DNA from: Theodoxus fluviatilis
Lineage: Eukaryota > Mollusca > Gastropoda > Cycloneritida > Neritidae
Length of the DNA: 40,000 nucleotides
NCBI GenBank assembly: GCA_034096865.1
Contig: JAWQFJ010018229.1
Coordinates: 72,501 to 112,500, forward strand
Reading direction: 5' to 3'
Part shown: positions 1-12,479 of the stretch, piece after piece
Position numbering within the stretch: position 1 is the first letter of the stretch
How the letters are laid out: each line of letters starts with the position of its first letter
Program-made: the position numbers and the translations under genes
Notes under the pieces: model-generated
Seen by the model: the letters and a program-made list of their open reading frames with translations, nothing else
The model's database searches: none
What the model was told of the DNA's origin: nothing

Positions 1-520
1 AGTCCTGCATCGGACTGCGTCCCATGGCATTGGAGTTGATGTAGTTGGCCATCTGGTGGGAGCCCATGCTGCTGCCGGGGTTGTGGACCATGGGCAAGCC
101 CATGGGGTTCAGGTTCATGTAGTCACTCCCCATGGAGCCATAGTGTGATGAGTAGGACCCGTATGGCTGTGCGGGGTAGGCGGCTGGCGCCGCGGGCTGT
201 CCGTTGCTCATAGTGCTGTAGCGGTGGGCGTGGGAGAAGGCGCCATTGGAGGCCATCATGTCGGACATGCCGGGGAGGGAATGGCCCGGGGCGCTCCACA
301 CAGAGCTCTGGGGGGTCAGGCCGTTATGCAAGGGCGGTGTGGACGTGGGGGCCTGGGGCTTGTAGCTGCTGGGGGAGGCAGAAGTGGGGGGAGGCGTTTT
401 GGGCTTCTTGGGGGAGCTGCCACTAGAGGGACTACTGCTGCCCGTGCCTCCGTTCTTGGACTTGGACTCCTGCGCCTTCTGCTGCTGGCGACATTTGGCG
501 CGACGGTTCTTGAACCACAC
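1..520 (-). CDS. otx: Otx exon 5: homeodomain residues 47-60 and C-terminal region (partial)
   Basis: The exon opens directly after a TTGCAG acceptor (AG at 522-521) in phase 0 with VWFKNRRAKCRQQQ, the end of homeodomain helix 3. Lysine 50 (WFKN) gives TAATCC specificity in the bicoid/Otx class. A basic Ser/Pro-rich linker follows (KSKNGG, SSPSSGSSPKK), then a proline/threonine stretch, then SSVWSAPG, which resembles the SIWSPA-type motif of Otx proteins. The remainder is rich in Met, Gly, Tyr, Ser and Asn (for example GSYSSHYGSMGSDYMNLN). The frame is open for 173 codons plus one base to the window edge with no stop, so the C-terminus lies outside. CpG content is higher than in the flanking intron, as expected for coding DNA here. 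Confidence 0.95.
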   Translation of the reverse strand, partial: MWFKNRRAKCRQQQKAQESKSKNGGTGSSSPSSGSSPKKPKTPPPTSASPSSYKPQAPTSTPPLHNGLTPQSSVWSAPGHSLPGMSDMMASNGAFSHAHRYSTMSNGQPAAPAAYPAQPYGSYSSHYGSMGSDYMNLNPMGLPMVHNPGSSMGSHQMANYINSNAMGRSPMQD

Positions 521-3500
521 CTGCAACACAGAGGCGCACGGTGAAAATCTTGTTTTGTACAATGACATGTATATCGCAAAAGTCAACGCAAGATGTACTG
601 ATGTACGAGCTTACGCAGTGAGCGTCGTATGTGGCAATGACAGTGCATGGCGAGGTACGGGTGAGATGGATGAGATGGAGAGGTGGGCGTGAGATGGGGT
701 GGGGACTGGTAGATGGAATTCAATGAATTGAAGCGTGATGTGGTTTTGCTTAATGCGATTGAGTTGAACAAGTAAGGTGAAGATGAAAACTTCACACTGA
801 AATATTGACAGACTTTTATTTTGGCCCTTGAGCGACGTGCATTTTTTGGGGTCTAACATTAAGTTTGTTCGCAGTCACCGGTAAACTTGCTTTTCCAAAG
901 GCGGATGGGAATATTGACGGTAGAAAGAGAAGGCGCTTGGACAGGCAGTCATGAGCTGGATAATCAGGAGGAAAGGGGACGGGAGAGTTTAGGTGACACG
1001 AAGGTATAGCTTGATCATGCAAAAAAAGAGGAGAGAGATGGAAGAATTGAGACGTGTGGATGAGAAAAACATGGAAGTACCATGAACTGTTCGTCATTTT
1101 GGTGATTGCAGACAGGAAGGGAAAAGACGCATGGAGGGACAGGAAGGCAATGAGCGAGGGGAGAAGGATGGAGAAAGAGAGACAATTCCAAAGAGCACAC
1201 AAATCGGGGCTAATCTGGTGAATTAAGCGGTGCAAGAATGACTTTGAAGTAAAGAGAAACCGCGGCAAACCACCTCACCCTAATACACGATCCAAAATAG
1301 ATATTGCAACTGATCGCTACAGCTCACATGGGGTTAATCAAGTAGTTGGCGTCTTGCCGCTAACCGTTAACCCCTTCACTCCCGCCTAGCATGGTCGTTG
1401 GTCCGTGGCGCCTCCTGGCAGATACCTTCGGGGCACTGCGAGGACGCGGAGCACGAGCGAAAGGGAACAAGGTGTCAATAGTCCCTTCAATTAGCTGGCC
1501 ACTCGAACACGAGTCCGCTCAGGCGACCAAACTGACGTGAGTGTATGTAGCCCGCAGGGGCCAGAAGTGAAGCCAGATGAGAGGAAGGAAGTGCTAGCTC
1601 TGGCAAAGTAAACGTCCAGCAGCCATTAGAAGAAAGCGGGGCGGTCTTGGACACAGCCATTAGAAGGCTGCAAGAGCGGAGGGCTTTTGGCCATTACGAG
1701 ACGTCGTCCGACGCTGGTATGAGAGCGCCGCTTCGAAAAGGCGTTTTGTGGACGGGAGGGGCAGAAAGGAAGGAGGGGGGGGGTAGGAAGAGGGGATCGA
1801 CTGCATTGAAAATGCCGCCCGTGGGTCCGAGCTGTTTTCTCGCTGCACCAACAGTGGCGGCCCCCAGACAATATCCCAAACAAAAACAAAGCACCCTTCG
1901 CCATTCTCCTCCCCCGCTGCTCAGGAAGAACGAGGTCCGAGAAGGGCACTCAAGCCTCTATGTTGGTATTTCCCTCCTCTCGGCCTTCGTGGGAACACCA
2001 GAGTTTCAGGGTCGCTGCGTTTTCAAGACTGGGACTGGTTGGCTGTTTTGGCGAACCTAGGAATGCCTCGGAGCCACGGCGCTCCTCGAACCTACAACTC
2101 GAACAAGGTCTGTTTCTCCACCGCAGCCCCTGGGCTCGGTGTTCACGAGTCACGGCAAGAAGTCTCTAGTATTGGTCTCCTACGGTCATTTTGGGGCATT
2201 CTCGTCTGGGTTGTCGGAAGAGACCAGTAAGCAAGGAAGTATATGCCGACTTCTTGGTCTTAATCATCAATTACAGTTTTCATTAGATGACAAACTTGGA
2301 AGTAAGAATAAAAACGGAGACTAGTACATACAATGTCGGTAAGTGTCGGGAAATGCGTAAAAGAAACAGCAGTTTTTAGGGACTACAATATCTATCCACG
2401 TGATTTGCTACCAGTGTTCCGTGCGACCGAATGTGAACTTATATCTTTAAATGTCTCAGGTGGTGTGGCAATGTTATCAACCCTCCATATGAACGTGAGA
2501 CACACTAGTATATCATTCACCGACCAGCTAGGCTACCCTGAACTAACGCTAACGATGAGCCAAGCCGCCAAACACTAGAACAAGCATGGCAATGTCACTG
2601 AACGACCATCCACAGAGCCAACAAGTGGGAAAAAATGTATCCTCCTTGTTTGTCTGGAGTCAATTTCTTCAGTGTCGCAGCACTGAAGCACGGACTCCGG
2701 TTTTACCCTGATGGCTGTCTACCCAATTCCACCTACCCCTGCTCCTCCCCACCAAACTTGTCTTTGATATACATGTACGTACAGCTGCGCCTCTTTCTCG
2801 CTGTAGCTTTAACCTCGCTGTCCCAATCTCCATCTCCAACGTAAACACTACCTCACGTGCTCGTCTAAAAGGCTAGTTATCATCAAGTCGTTTACTTTGA
2901 AGAAATGTTCCTCGAATATATACATGTATATAGTGTATTGTCACGATTCTACGACAAATTGCAATTTTCGATAATTTTCGCATATGGAAGAGGCAATAAA
3001 ATCGCCGAGGATGTCGTTAAACTTTAGGAAAACTTTTGTATATTCGTTGTTGAGGAATGAGGATTTCGATGGAAACACCTTAAAAAAATCAAAACCTTCT
3101 CTTGGCTCATGGAGAAAAAGAGATTTCTGGGACAGCAAGCTTATAGAAGAATGTATTTTCTGGATTTCTGCATATTCACTGAAATCACGAAAAGACATGC
3201 AATACTTTCATGTTAAGTATATTTTATGTGCCAGGAATGTATCAATGTAGCCCATTCTAACGCTTGGCGTCTAGTTAGGAAACCAAGGATTGAAATGAAA
3301 GAGAAGGCTTGAGAGGGAAGGGACAGCTCTAGATGCAAAACAGTTTGGGCTTCCAGATTACCTGCCATATTGGAGACCACTACCACAACTGCAATTTCTC
3401 AACATTGATAATCGTATGCTCGTCCACTCCTGCCTCTACTGACTTCACAACTCCTGACGTTACCTCTTCATTGACCAAAGTAGAGTATTCTAGGTCAGTT

Positions 3501-3539
3501 TTCAACAAGAGGCTATTCTAGACCCATTCTAGTCCACTT

Positions 3540-3568
3540 GAGACTTCGCCTGCCGGCGAAAGAGTCTC
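3540..3568. repeat. Imperfect hairpin
   Basis: GAGACT-TCGCC at 3540-3550 pairs with GGCGA (3555-3559) and AGTCTC (3563-3568) around a TGCC loop, with a 3-nt bulge AAG. This gives eleven base pairs in total. It sits in intron 4 with no gene nearby, and I see no function. Confidence 0.5.
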
Positions 3569-4282
3569 TAGCACAGTTCATATCACGTGATGGAAGCATT
3601 CCGTATGAAATATTCAAATAGAGGTCACACGAGAGGCTTGTGAGATAGCCCTCTGCTCCCTGGCATACTCCGTTAAAGTAGTTCTGAGACTATTTTGCAC
3701 AAAACTCATAAATTACGCTTATTGAGGCAATAAACAAGCGTTTACTTGATAAAATAAAATGTTTGTGTTGAAATTGGAAACACGTTTTGACATCTGAATG
3801 ATTTCTGTAAAAAGCAGAAAAAATGGTATCCGGAGCGAACTATTTTAGCGCAATGCTGTAATGCAAGGGTCAAGTCTATTACGTATTCATTGCGAACTGC
3901 GCCAGGGTCACTATTGACTCGGGTTCACAGAATGTTCTAGTCCGTCCTCGAAGAAATTTTGCACCCTTGCATCTCCTCTCACCCTCTATACGCTCCCCAT
4001 GCTTAGAATGTAACAAAGGGAGGGAATTAATGATCTCGAAGTACGAATATCCCGATATAAAACAAGATGACAGGATCAGACCCCTAATCGGCTGGATGGG
4101 AGATAAACTATTTTAGGACTTCACTACCATTTCTTGATTTCGTACTCACAAGCACGAAACAACATTTTGGCATTGGACGTGAAACTCTGTCTCGTTCAGG
4201 TATCGCAGTTCGCGAGACTAGAAAAGTTGCTCGATGATACCATGATACCAGTGAAAAAACAAAGGAGGAGTCATAACTATTA

Positions 4283-4777
<495 letters not shown>

Positions 4778-5039
4778 TCAAATCAAGTGGGTCCCAACAA
4801 ACGACCGAATGCCATTTGATGATAGCAGTGACAATTAGACAGCGACCCTTTCTTGCATTCATCTCTCACGCCAAGACAATCACTAAAAGTAACTTAACGT
4901 GAGAGTGTTAAAAACATCCTGCCACTATATTAGAGGGAGTCTGCAATACACGTATCACTGTCCTTGAAGGAAAGCAAACAAGAAAGGAGACGAAAACAAA
5001 TTCGACACAAACACTCGAAACTAACATTCCCCTTTGGGT

Positions 5040-5185
5040 TGTAGACACAAACAGACCCTCCGCATTTCCTTACGCGATTCTTAAAAGGCATAACTAAGGA
5101 AACAGAGACTTCACTGAACCAGTTGCAGATTGTTTTTTAAATAAAAGTTAATGGCTTTGCAAAGCCTACAGAGAGCCGATAGGCA
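5040..5185 (+). repeat. Dispersed element, copy 1
   Basis: Shares an ordered set of words with 6363-6524 and 27175-27340: AGACCC, TTACGCGATTC, TAAAAGGCATAACTA, then ATGGC-T and a GGC motif. It is diverged, and the boundaries are approximate. No terminal repeats or coding capacity are seen. Confidence 0.4.
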
Positions 5186-5920
5186 AAGCTCAGACCATTG
5201 ATTCACTGGAACCCACATTGCAACCTTGATTTTCAGCCATTTTGCCATGATGTACACATCTCATGACACACCTACACAGTGAATAAAAAGGACGATGTTT
5301 TTCACATAAAATCGTTGAGATGAGCTTTTTTTCTCAAAACTTCAGTACTGGCACACCTTGAGCTATTCCATGGTGTTGATCCATAGTTGATACGGAACGT
5401 CGCAAAGAAAATCAACATGATGTAATGCTTATAAGCAAAACCCTTGTAACATGCTAGAAACAAATGCGTTATACACTATTTTACATGCCCATTCTTTCAA
5501 GTAGAATTGTAAACTGAAAATCGTATCTTCAGCCTGGTTGCTCTCACACGAGACATGTTAAATGCATTCTGGATAAGTCCTCGAGAATTTTTACGAATGT
5601 TTCTAGGGAAATCCCGAACGTTTTCTGAATGAGACCCATTTCGGAATGCCGGCAGAGGAGCAAGAACTGCAGTCTGTATGCAACTGACATGGCAGTCAAC
5701 TGTCAGACCTAGACATAAGGCATACCAGTCTATCATGTCTCGATTACGCTTGTCACGTTATCATGACGTGTGTAGTTTTGGGGGTATCTAATCTTTCATT
5801 GGTCCTTGAGTTAGTAAGAAGTTAAGCAGAACCGTCATTGGATAGACTCTGACACGATGTCCTTCATTTCGATCATAAGTATGTTACACTTCAGAATATC
5901 TCGCATGCAGCAGTTATCTA

Positions 5921-5978
5921 AAATGTCGTGTAGATGTTGATAAAAAGAACATTTATCAAATGTCGTGTAGATGTTGAT
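5921..5978. repeat. 21-bp direct repeat, period 37
   Basis: AAATGTCGTGTAGATGTTGA occurs at 5921-5940 and again from 5958, with the next base also shared. The copies are joined by a spacer containing ATTTATC. Each copy runs into GATAAA or GATTAA. It is a local duplication of two units. Confidence 0.85.
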
Positions 5979-6362
5979 TAAACTCTACATTTATTTTACA
6001 GATGATGGAGTCATTAGTCATGATGTCGTTTCCCTGGTTCCCAAGGCTCTGCGCCACGCATCATTAGACTAATGGTCGGAGTTTGTCATTAAATGTGTGC
6101 ATGACACGAAACCCCTCAATCCAGGCAAGGAGACTATGACTGAAACATTGTGACACAATGGCCGTTCGACAAGCCCTTATTATCCAGTGCCCCATATTAC
6201 CTCATGTCCCTTAGGAAAAGTCGCTCATCGACAACGGCTGCATTGCAGTGATTACCCATTTCCAAATACGTTAGTTTCCCGCATCAAGGAAGTAGTTTTC
6301 TTGCATACTCCCTACTTCTCTAGGCTAGCCTTTTCTGTGGTGCAAGTATTCGGATATAACCA

Positions 6363-6524
6363 CCTGTGGGAGTAATAATAGACCAATTGCACCTCCTCTC
6401 TGATTCGTAAAAGACGAGTAACTAGCGTAATAGAGACCTGATTTGCTGTTATTCTAACCAGGTCTAGTGGCCGCTGTAGTCAATGGCCTCGTTACAGCCT
6501 ACAATGGCTCAAAAAGCCGTAAAA
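6363..6524 (+). repeat. Dispersed element, copy 2
   Basis: Best match to 27175-27340. Shared words in the same order are TGTGGG, AATAGACC, GATTCGTAAAA, TTTGCT, TTA/CTCTAACC, AATGGCCT, a TACAA-GGCT motif and a final GTAAAA. It is about 160 bp without visible terminal repeats, so a SINE-like or MITE-like element is possible. Confidence 0.6.
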
Positions 6525-6623
6525 TTCAATTCATCTTTATTATAGAATTTAAAACAAAATCAAAACCTCTAAAGTGGCGTTTAGTGATTTTAGTTTCAGC
6601 GAGAAGGCTAACAAATCACCACA

Positions 6624-6625
<2 letters not shown>

Positions 6626-6681
<56 letters not shown>
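6626..6681. repeat. (CA)n microsatellite
   Basis: Uninterrupted AC dinucleotides, 56 bp. Confidence 0.97.
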
Positions 6682-6683
<2 letters not shown>

Positions 6684-6844
6684 ATCTTATCTCTTCGGAG
6701 TTTTTTACACTACACTTTTGACAACACATTAGAGGTTGGATTTATCTTAACTTGAATTCAGGGGGAATGCGTGGAAAGGACGATAGTCAACATGTAGGAT
6801 GCCACGGCAGAGGTTGGACCATGGAAGGGAAGAAATGGGTGCTA

Positions 6845-6848
<4 letters not shown>

Positions 6849-6923
<75 letters not shown>

Positions 6924-6953
6924 TCTATCTCTCTCCCTCCCTCCCTCCCTCCC
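6849..6953. repeat. (CT)n microsatellite
   Basis: CT dinucleotides with two CTAT interruptions, ending in CCCT repeats. Confidence 0.97.
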
Positions 6954-7714
6954 CTAGGCTCACAGAAATCAAGAGGGAGGGCGCGTGAGGTGTTGTTTGA
7001 GGGGGGGCAGTTCCATTCCTGAGGGGACGGGGCAACAATGGTGTCGGTTGGCCGCCGGGTCCGTCTCCATCTGTCAGGGTCCTGGGTGCCTCTCCCATGC
7101 CAATTCACACGTTTTGCTAGAAAAATAAACTGCCGCCAATGAGGCAGTCGCTCTCCCCGTTCCTCGCTGTCTCGCCCACTGCCTCTCCCGCCTGCCCGCC
7201 CGCCCGCTTTCTCCCCGTCACGACTTCCATTTGGGGCGGCGACAACTCGCTCAATGGAAAATTGCATTTTTATGAGATAGTCGCACAAAATCGCCTGGCC
7301 CCACCGCCCGCCAAGACAGCCACGGCCGAGAAAAGGCGCGCTTTGACTGAGGAGTGCCTCGAGCGTCCCCCGCTTTCTTCTCTGTGGGCCGCCCTCAGCG
7401 GGGTTTGCCTGCCCCCCTCGATGGCTCCCCTCCCCTCTGGCTGACGCTACTGACATCCCACCCCACACTCTCACCCATCCATTGCCACTCCATTTTGCTT
7501 TCTTTCTTAGTGGACTGCTAGAGGTCAAGTACTCCTTATATTGATTTTTTTTCTTTGTCCTTTCTGTCCTTTCTATTTTATATTTGTGTCATGACAGGTT
7601 TTTTTCTCTCTGCCGTGTTGATTTTCCGCTTCAAAACGACCCGGCCCCATACCTCTAACCTTGAGGAACACGCCTTTCTGTTTTTCCCCGTAACTCCCTC
7701 CCCATCTCACATCC

Positions 7715-7718
<4 letters not shown>

Positions 7719-7783
<65 letters not shown>

Positions 7784-7794
7784 GATAGATAGAT

Positions 7795-7870
<76 letters not shown>

Positions 7871-7878
7871 AGAGAGAG
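7719..7878. repeat. Compound palindromic microsatellite (TC)n-(AC)n-(GATA)n-(GA)n
   Basis: About 52 bp of TC, then a short ACACAC run, GATAGATA, and about 80 bp of GA. The TC and GA arms are complementary, so either strand can fold into a long hairpin with the AC/GATA segment in the loop. Confidence 0.93.
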
Positions 7879-9044
7879 GTTGAGTTAGTTTTTTTTTGCA
7901 TTCTTGTATAACTTACTTTCTGAGCTGACTAATGGGCCGTAGAGTTTGCCCAGCCTCTTGAATCTATCATCTAAAACTCTCACCTGTAAGTATCCATCTT
8001 AACACTGCATACAGCAAGCGTCATTGCATTTTGCTATTTAAAAACGTATATGCTCGCCAAAACTGCAGCCAAAGAATTGAAACAGAAACGGCCAACTTCA
8101 GCATTCAGCATGAGACAAGATCGCACTGGTCATCGACAAACTGAACAATCTTGGGAGTAATGTAACAATATGCCATATGTACACACATTTTCCGCGTGGC
8201 GTACATGAAATAAATATCAGTAACACGTACATTTTACGACCGCAGTACAAGATTACCGATGCACCCTATCGACATCTTGTCAACTTTATTCAGCAACGAG
8301 ATAAGTTTATTGAGATTTGCTATGTAGGACTGATACATCTATCATGTCACTGACTCACTCGCAAACGATTTTGTCATCAAGCGTTTCCATATCACTTCTG
8401 CATGACCCCATTCACGAGATCAATAAATGTCATCTAAGATAATTATATTTGAAACGTCCACAAATCCAAAAACAGTGACGATATAAAATATCCCGTTATT
8501 GATCCATTTCAATGTGTATCTGAAGCTCAACCATCCCATATGATAACACTCAAAGATAACTAAACTCGTCGAGAATGAAGTAAATTCATCCAGATTAGAA
8601 TTTTGTGAGATCCATGACAGCAGTTCTACAAAGACGTTTGTCTCAATAGGCAGACATTGGTATAGCAGCAGTAGACAGTTTAAGCGGATCTGCTTCATGA
8701 TGTGCACCCAGTAAACTACCTGTATCTCGACAATCACTGCCAAATTTATTCACATGACGGTGGTTATGTGTAACAGTCCATCACGGGTAATGCATAACTC
8801 TCGAAGTCAAGGTCCAACGGGTCAGCTTCTGTACAGGACTGGATAGTTCAGACTGAGGCCCAGTGCAAGGAGACGGGCGGTGGTCCGATACGAGAGCGCA
8901 GGAACACCAAGGCTGGCGACATCCGCACTCTCAAGTCTCTGTATCTGGGTCCCATTCTTCGGCGCCACATGTTGTTCGTGAAAGTCTGAATGCAAGCGAG
9001 CACGACAGGCAATGGCCCTCTGCGAGACACAGGACCCTGTCAGA

Positions 9045-9098
9045 TGAGGGAAAGGGAGGAAGGGAGGGGAGGGGTGGGTAGGGTTGGGGGTGGGGGGC
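9045..9098 (+). other. Dense G-run cluster (G-quadruplex-prone)
   Basis: At least eight runs of three or more G within about 50 bp on the plus strand, with loops of 1-4 nt. About 200 bp away (9265-9365) a C-rich stretch gives similar G-runs on the opposite strand. Folding is predicted from the pattern only. Confidence 0.6.
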
Positions 9099-11099
9099 AT
9101 GCAAGAAATAGATCGTGGAAGGGAGGGTGTGAAGAATGAAAGGAAGGGTGGGTGCGGACAGAGGAGAGGGGAGAGGGGAGGGGTTGGCGGTGGAGTCGCA
9201 GGACGTGAAAGGAATAGAAGGTGTCGAAGGAGGCGGGGGTAGAAGGCGTGATGTCAATATACAAAAGCCATTTCTCTGCCCTACCCTTCCATCCCATTCT
9301 CCCCGTTCTCGTCCCTCTCCCCCTTCCTACCCCACTCCCAAGACACCCACCCCCTTCCACCTCACTGTTCCCCATTTCGACTTCATCCACTCTCCTCGCC
9401 ACTGCGAGGACGAGGTCGCGATTTTAATTAAAACGACTCTTCTTCATGTGTCAGGGCGGCACAAAGCCGCTTTCCGCTCGAAGGACGACTCCAACTTTTT
9501 AAAGAACCGTGTGCTCCCGCGCGATTAGCCGAGGTGCAAACAGACGAATTTCGCTTTAATATGGCGAGGAAATGGGTATTTCCTGCACCGCCTCCCTCGC
9601 TCCACGGGAAGCCTCGTGATAAATGGAGGCTGGATATTTACGAGTCGTGTTTCCATTCACCGGCCTTCCCAGACCTCCCCGTCTCTCCCTTGTCACAGAG
9701 GAGGCATCATCGCTCTCCCAGACAGGCTGACATCTGATCTTGCATTTTCTGCCCATTCACTCGGGGTTCCCAGTTTCGTAGCCACTGCTATGACCTCTTT
9801 CCCTACACACAATTCCAGTTTCCTTTCCATCCCCTCGGATCCGGAGCTGTGAAGTCGCTTTCTCAATGCGACGAGAACGACTATAGTTGTCGCGAGTTGA
9901 GCAGTGAGGCTGCATATATAAACTCTACGCAGTCTCACGGCAAGTACATGCATTAGTTGCCGTTGATTGTTTTAAAACAAATTTCTGAGTTTACGTTTGT
10001 TAGTCTTGGGACCCTATGGTAATCTTCATGGCGAGTGGCGAAGATTAGATGACGCTTGATATTCATCTTAAAGATGGCAATATTTTAGGGAGTGGTCCCG
10101 TGGTTCATTCCGTGTCGACTCCAGATTAAAAAAAACATCCTTTCTCGAGATTCGATTCTGATTAAATTGATGATAATGAGATTGCAGCTGTGCTGAAGTT
10201 GGTGCTAATCACCATCAAAATACCACGGGGATAACCAATGGTAATGTACTTCCTTTACTTCAACGTAATGCATGCGTGCAATGACGAAGGTAAATGGAGC
10301 TTGACATGATGGACATATTGTCAGAGTGTGCAATCATACCGCCAAAAGGACTTTTAAGCTGCTAAAGAAGTTTCAAAAGCAAGTTATGCCCTGATTGAAG
10401 GTAGTGGAGAATGAATCGCTCGATGAGTTACAAGGACTTGCAGCAAACCTAACTTTAAAAAATGTTCATTCTATGTTGGGTAAGAAGACCTCATCAAAAC
10501 ATGGGCTACAGTCATGACTAGTGGTTTCATCTTTTCAATATCGCCAAATGCAAATACGGATCATAGCGATGGCTCAACGAATGTTTTAATGTCCATTTCA
10601 ACACCTTGACCTTCAGCCTCCACAATGCAATGGCCAGTGCATTACTAAGTACTGTGATTGGATTAATTAAGCAACGATCTCCAGGCAATGTGAGTGATAG
10701 CGCAGCATGGCAATTTCCCCTTCACCAGCTGGACACTGGGGGGCGAAAAACAGAATGCGAGTCACTTTGGAACATAATGACGTCCCATTGTAAACACGGC
10801 ATCTTCCTGACAACATGAGACTATCAACGGTTCCCCAAATATGTAGAGCATCGTCCACTAAAGATTTCTTAAATATCAAGCTCAGGATAAAGATTTCATG
10901 TTTCCTGAAATAAAAGTTGTCATAAGAACCCAACAAAATCCAATGCAGAAAACTGCTGTGCAAGCCAGAGCAAGATAAAGTCCATGTATATTTATCGTTT
11001 TTCACACTACCGGCTGAACGAATAAGAAATATTTCACATTTCAATAAATGAATCAGCGGAATCATGTTGAAAAAGAGTATCACAGACTCTGGACTACCG

Positions 11100-11850
11100 A
11101 TTTAAACTCGTCCAAGCAAAAAGAGCAGGAGAGAGGAAACTCCACTGCCATGCGGCGCGTCCGGCATTAGCAAGAAGACAAGAGGACTCTCCATGAGGGC
11201 TGCGTCCCAACAGGACGGAGGTGGCATGCCTCCAGAGCACAGCTCTGTGTGGAAGTAGCCAGGCGTAGCGGGACAGCCAGATGCCAAACTCCCGGCACCG
11301 CAGTCGTGCTGAAGACTTCCGGACCGCGCTCACAGACGTCGATTCCCGCGGGAGAGTCACGGATTCTAAGTCGGCGGGAAAACAGAGAACAGACGACTGA
11401 GCAAATTTTCGCGAGACGGCTCGGTCCCTCCCACCCCACTAATCTCTTCCCGACTCCCGTAAGACACGAGCCTGTCCGGCCGGTGCTGAGTCCATCGATC
11501 AGATTGCAGTCAGGATGTGCATGCCGTTTTCGTGCCCGCATTCCGACCTTCGTCTCCGTTACCCGTACTCTTCCCCCGCTATATTGGCTGAAGGGTGAGG
11601 TGAGCAAAAATGACACGCGAGTAGGACACGGCGGTCCACCCCGATGAGCACCCACGGTAATGGGTCCCCATCTGCAATCACGGTCGCCCCGGCAACGTAG
11701 CCTCTCAGAGTGGCAAAAAGGAGGATCAGCTGCCCGCCAAAGCCATCTCATCGACTTCTGGAAGCTTACAGTCGCTAAGACGGCTTAGGCTAAGCCTATC
11801 ACATGCCCTCCGTCCGTACCCTGCTAGACGGTCGCGCCTTGCGGCTGCAG
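11100..11850. promoter_or_regulatory. otx: CpG-rich block in intron 3, function unknown
   Basis: This 0.75 kb is visibly richer in CpG (CGCG, CCGG, GACGTC) than the flanks and is free of microsatellites. It has an inverted CCAAT box (TATTGGCT near 11581) and open frames on both strands (132 codons plus, 194 codons minus), which is typical of GC-rich DNA with few stops. It could be an internal promoter or a regulatory island. I found no exon in it that fits Otx phase 1. Confidence 0.3.
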
Positions 11851-12101
11851 TGCAAATAGCGAGATGGAAATATCAATGCTAACAAATAGAAGATTATGCA
11901 AGATGTAGACTTTGTGGTGGTTTTATGTGCAACGGAACACCGACCTTGCCGCGGGATTAGCACTCGTCGAATTTTGTCGGGGATGAAAGCATAAACAGCT
12001 TCAGAGGAATAGGCTCTTCATATTATCCTTGTCGCTATCTGCCTAAGTACGCGGCTACTTTGCGCATGTTGTTGATCCTCTTAGAGCTCTTGGGTTCTCT
12101 G

Positions 12102-12140
12102 TATATAAAGCCACGAGCAGGAATTCCTTCACAGTCACAC
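12102..12140 (+). promoter_or_regulatory. Candidate plus-strand core promoter (TATA and initiator-like)
   Basis: TATATAAAG at 12102-12110 is followed 31 bp downstream by ACAGTC (A at 12133), close to the TCAGTY initiator and at canonical spacing. The orientation is antisense to Otx inside intron 3. Chance occurrence is possible in AT-moderate DNA. Confidence 0.25.
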
Positions 12141-12176
12141 GACGCCTGCCAGGGGAGGACAGACACGGCTCCAGGA

Positions 12177-12479
12177 ATGTTCTGCGTCCTTCCCGACTAC
12201 TGTTCATTCCCACCAACAGAAGCTGCACTGATGCATAGCGCCCGCAGTTTTTTGCTGACTGTTATAGTCGCCATTTTGCTGTTCGCCATCGACAATCACC
12301 ATCGAATCTCCCGATACACAGTACAAAGAGCCTCGAATCCGTGTACGGAAGAAAACGTGTGCACGTGGATTTTACCTCGGATCGTCTGTTGCTGTGACCC
12401 TGGATTACTCATTCCAGTTTTCCGACGTGACCTAAGTCTTTATTCAAGAATCGTTTGGGATGAAACAGACATTAACTAA
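12177..12479 (+). CDS. Unrecognised 100-codon frame downstream of the plus-strand TATA box
   Basis: First ATG after the predicted start site at 12133, with G at -3. The 100-residue frame has a hydrophobic stretch (SFLLTVIVAILLFAI) that could be a membrane segment, followed by a cysteine-containing region (CTWILPRIVCCCD). I do not recognise it. Length and composition are compatible with chance, and no splice pattern or second exon was found. It is reported only because of its position relative to the TATA/initiator pair. Confidence 0.12.
   Translation: MFCVLPDYCSFPPTEAALMHSARSFLLTVIVAILLFAIDNHHRISRYTVQRASNPCTEENVCTWILPRIVCCCDPGLLIPVFRRDLSLYSRIVWDETDIN

Noticed and set aside
224..692. Plus-strand frames opposite exon 5
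   Set aside because: Antisense shadows of the GC-rich Otx C-terminal exon.
11167..11751. 194-codon minus frame in intron 3
   Set aside because: Lies in a CpG-rich block where stops are rare. Many Cys and Arg, no recognisable domain, and no splice site with a fitting phase.
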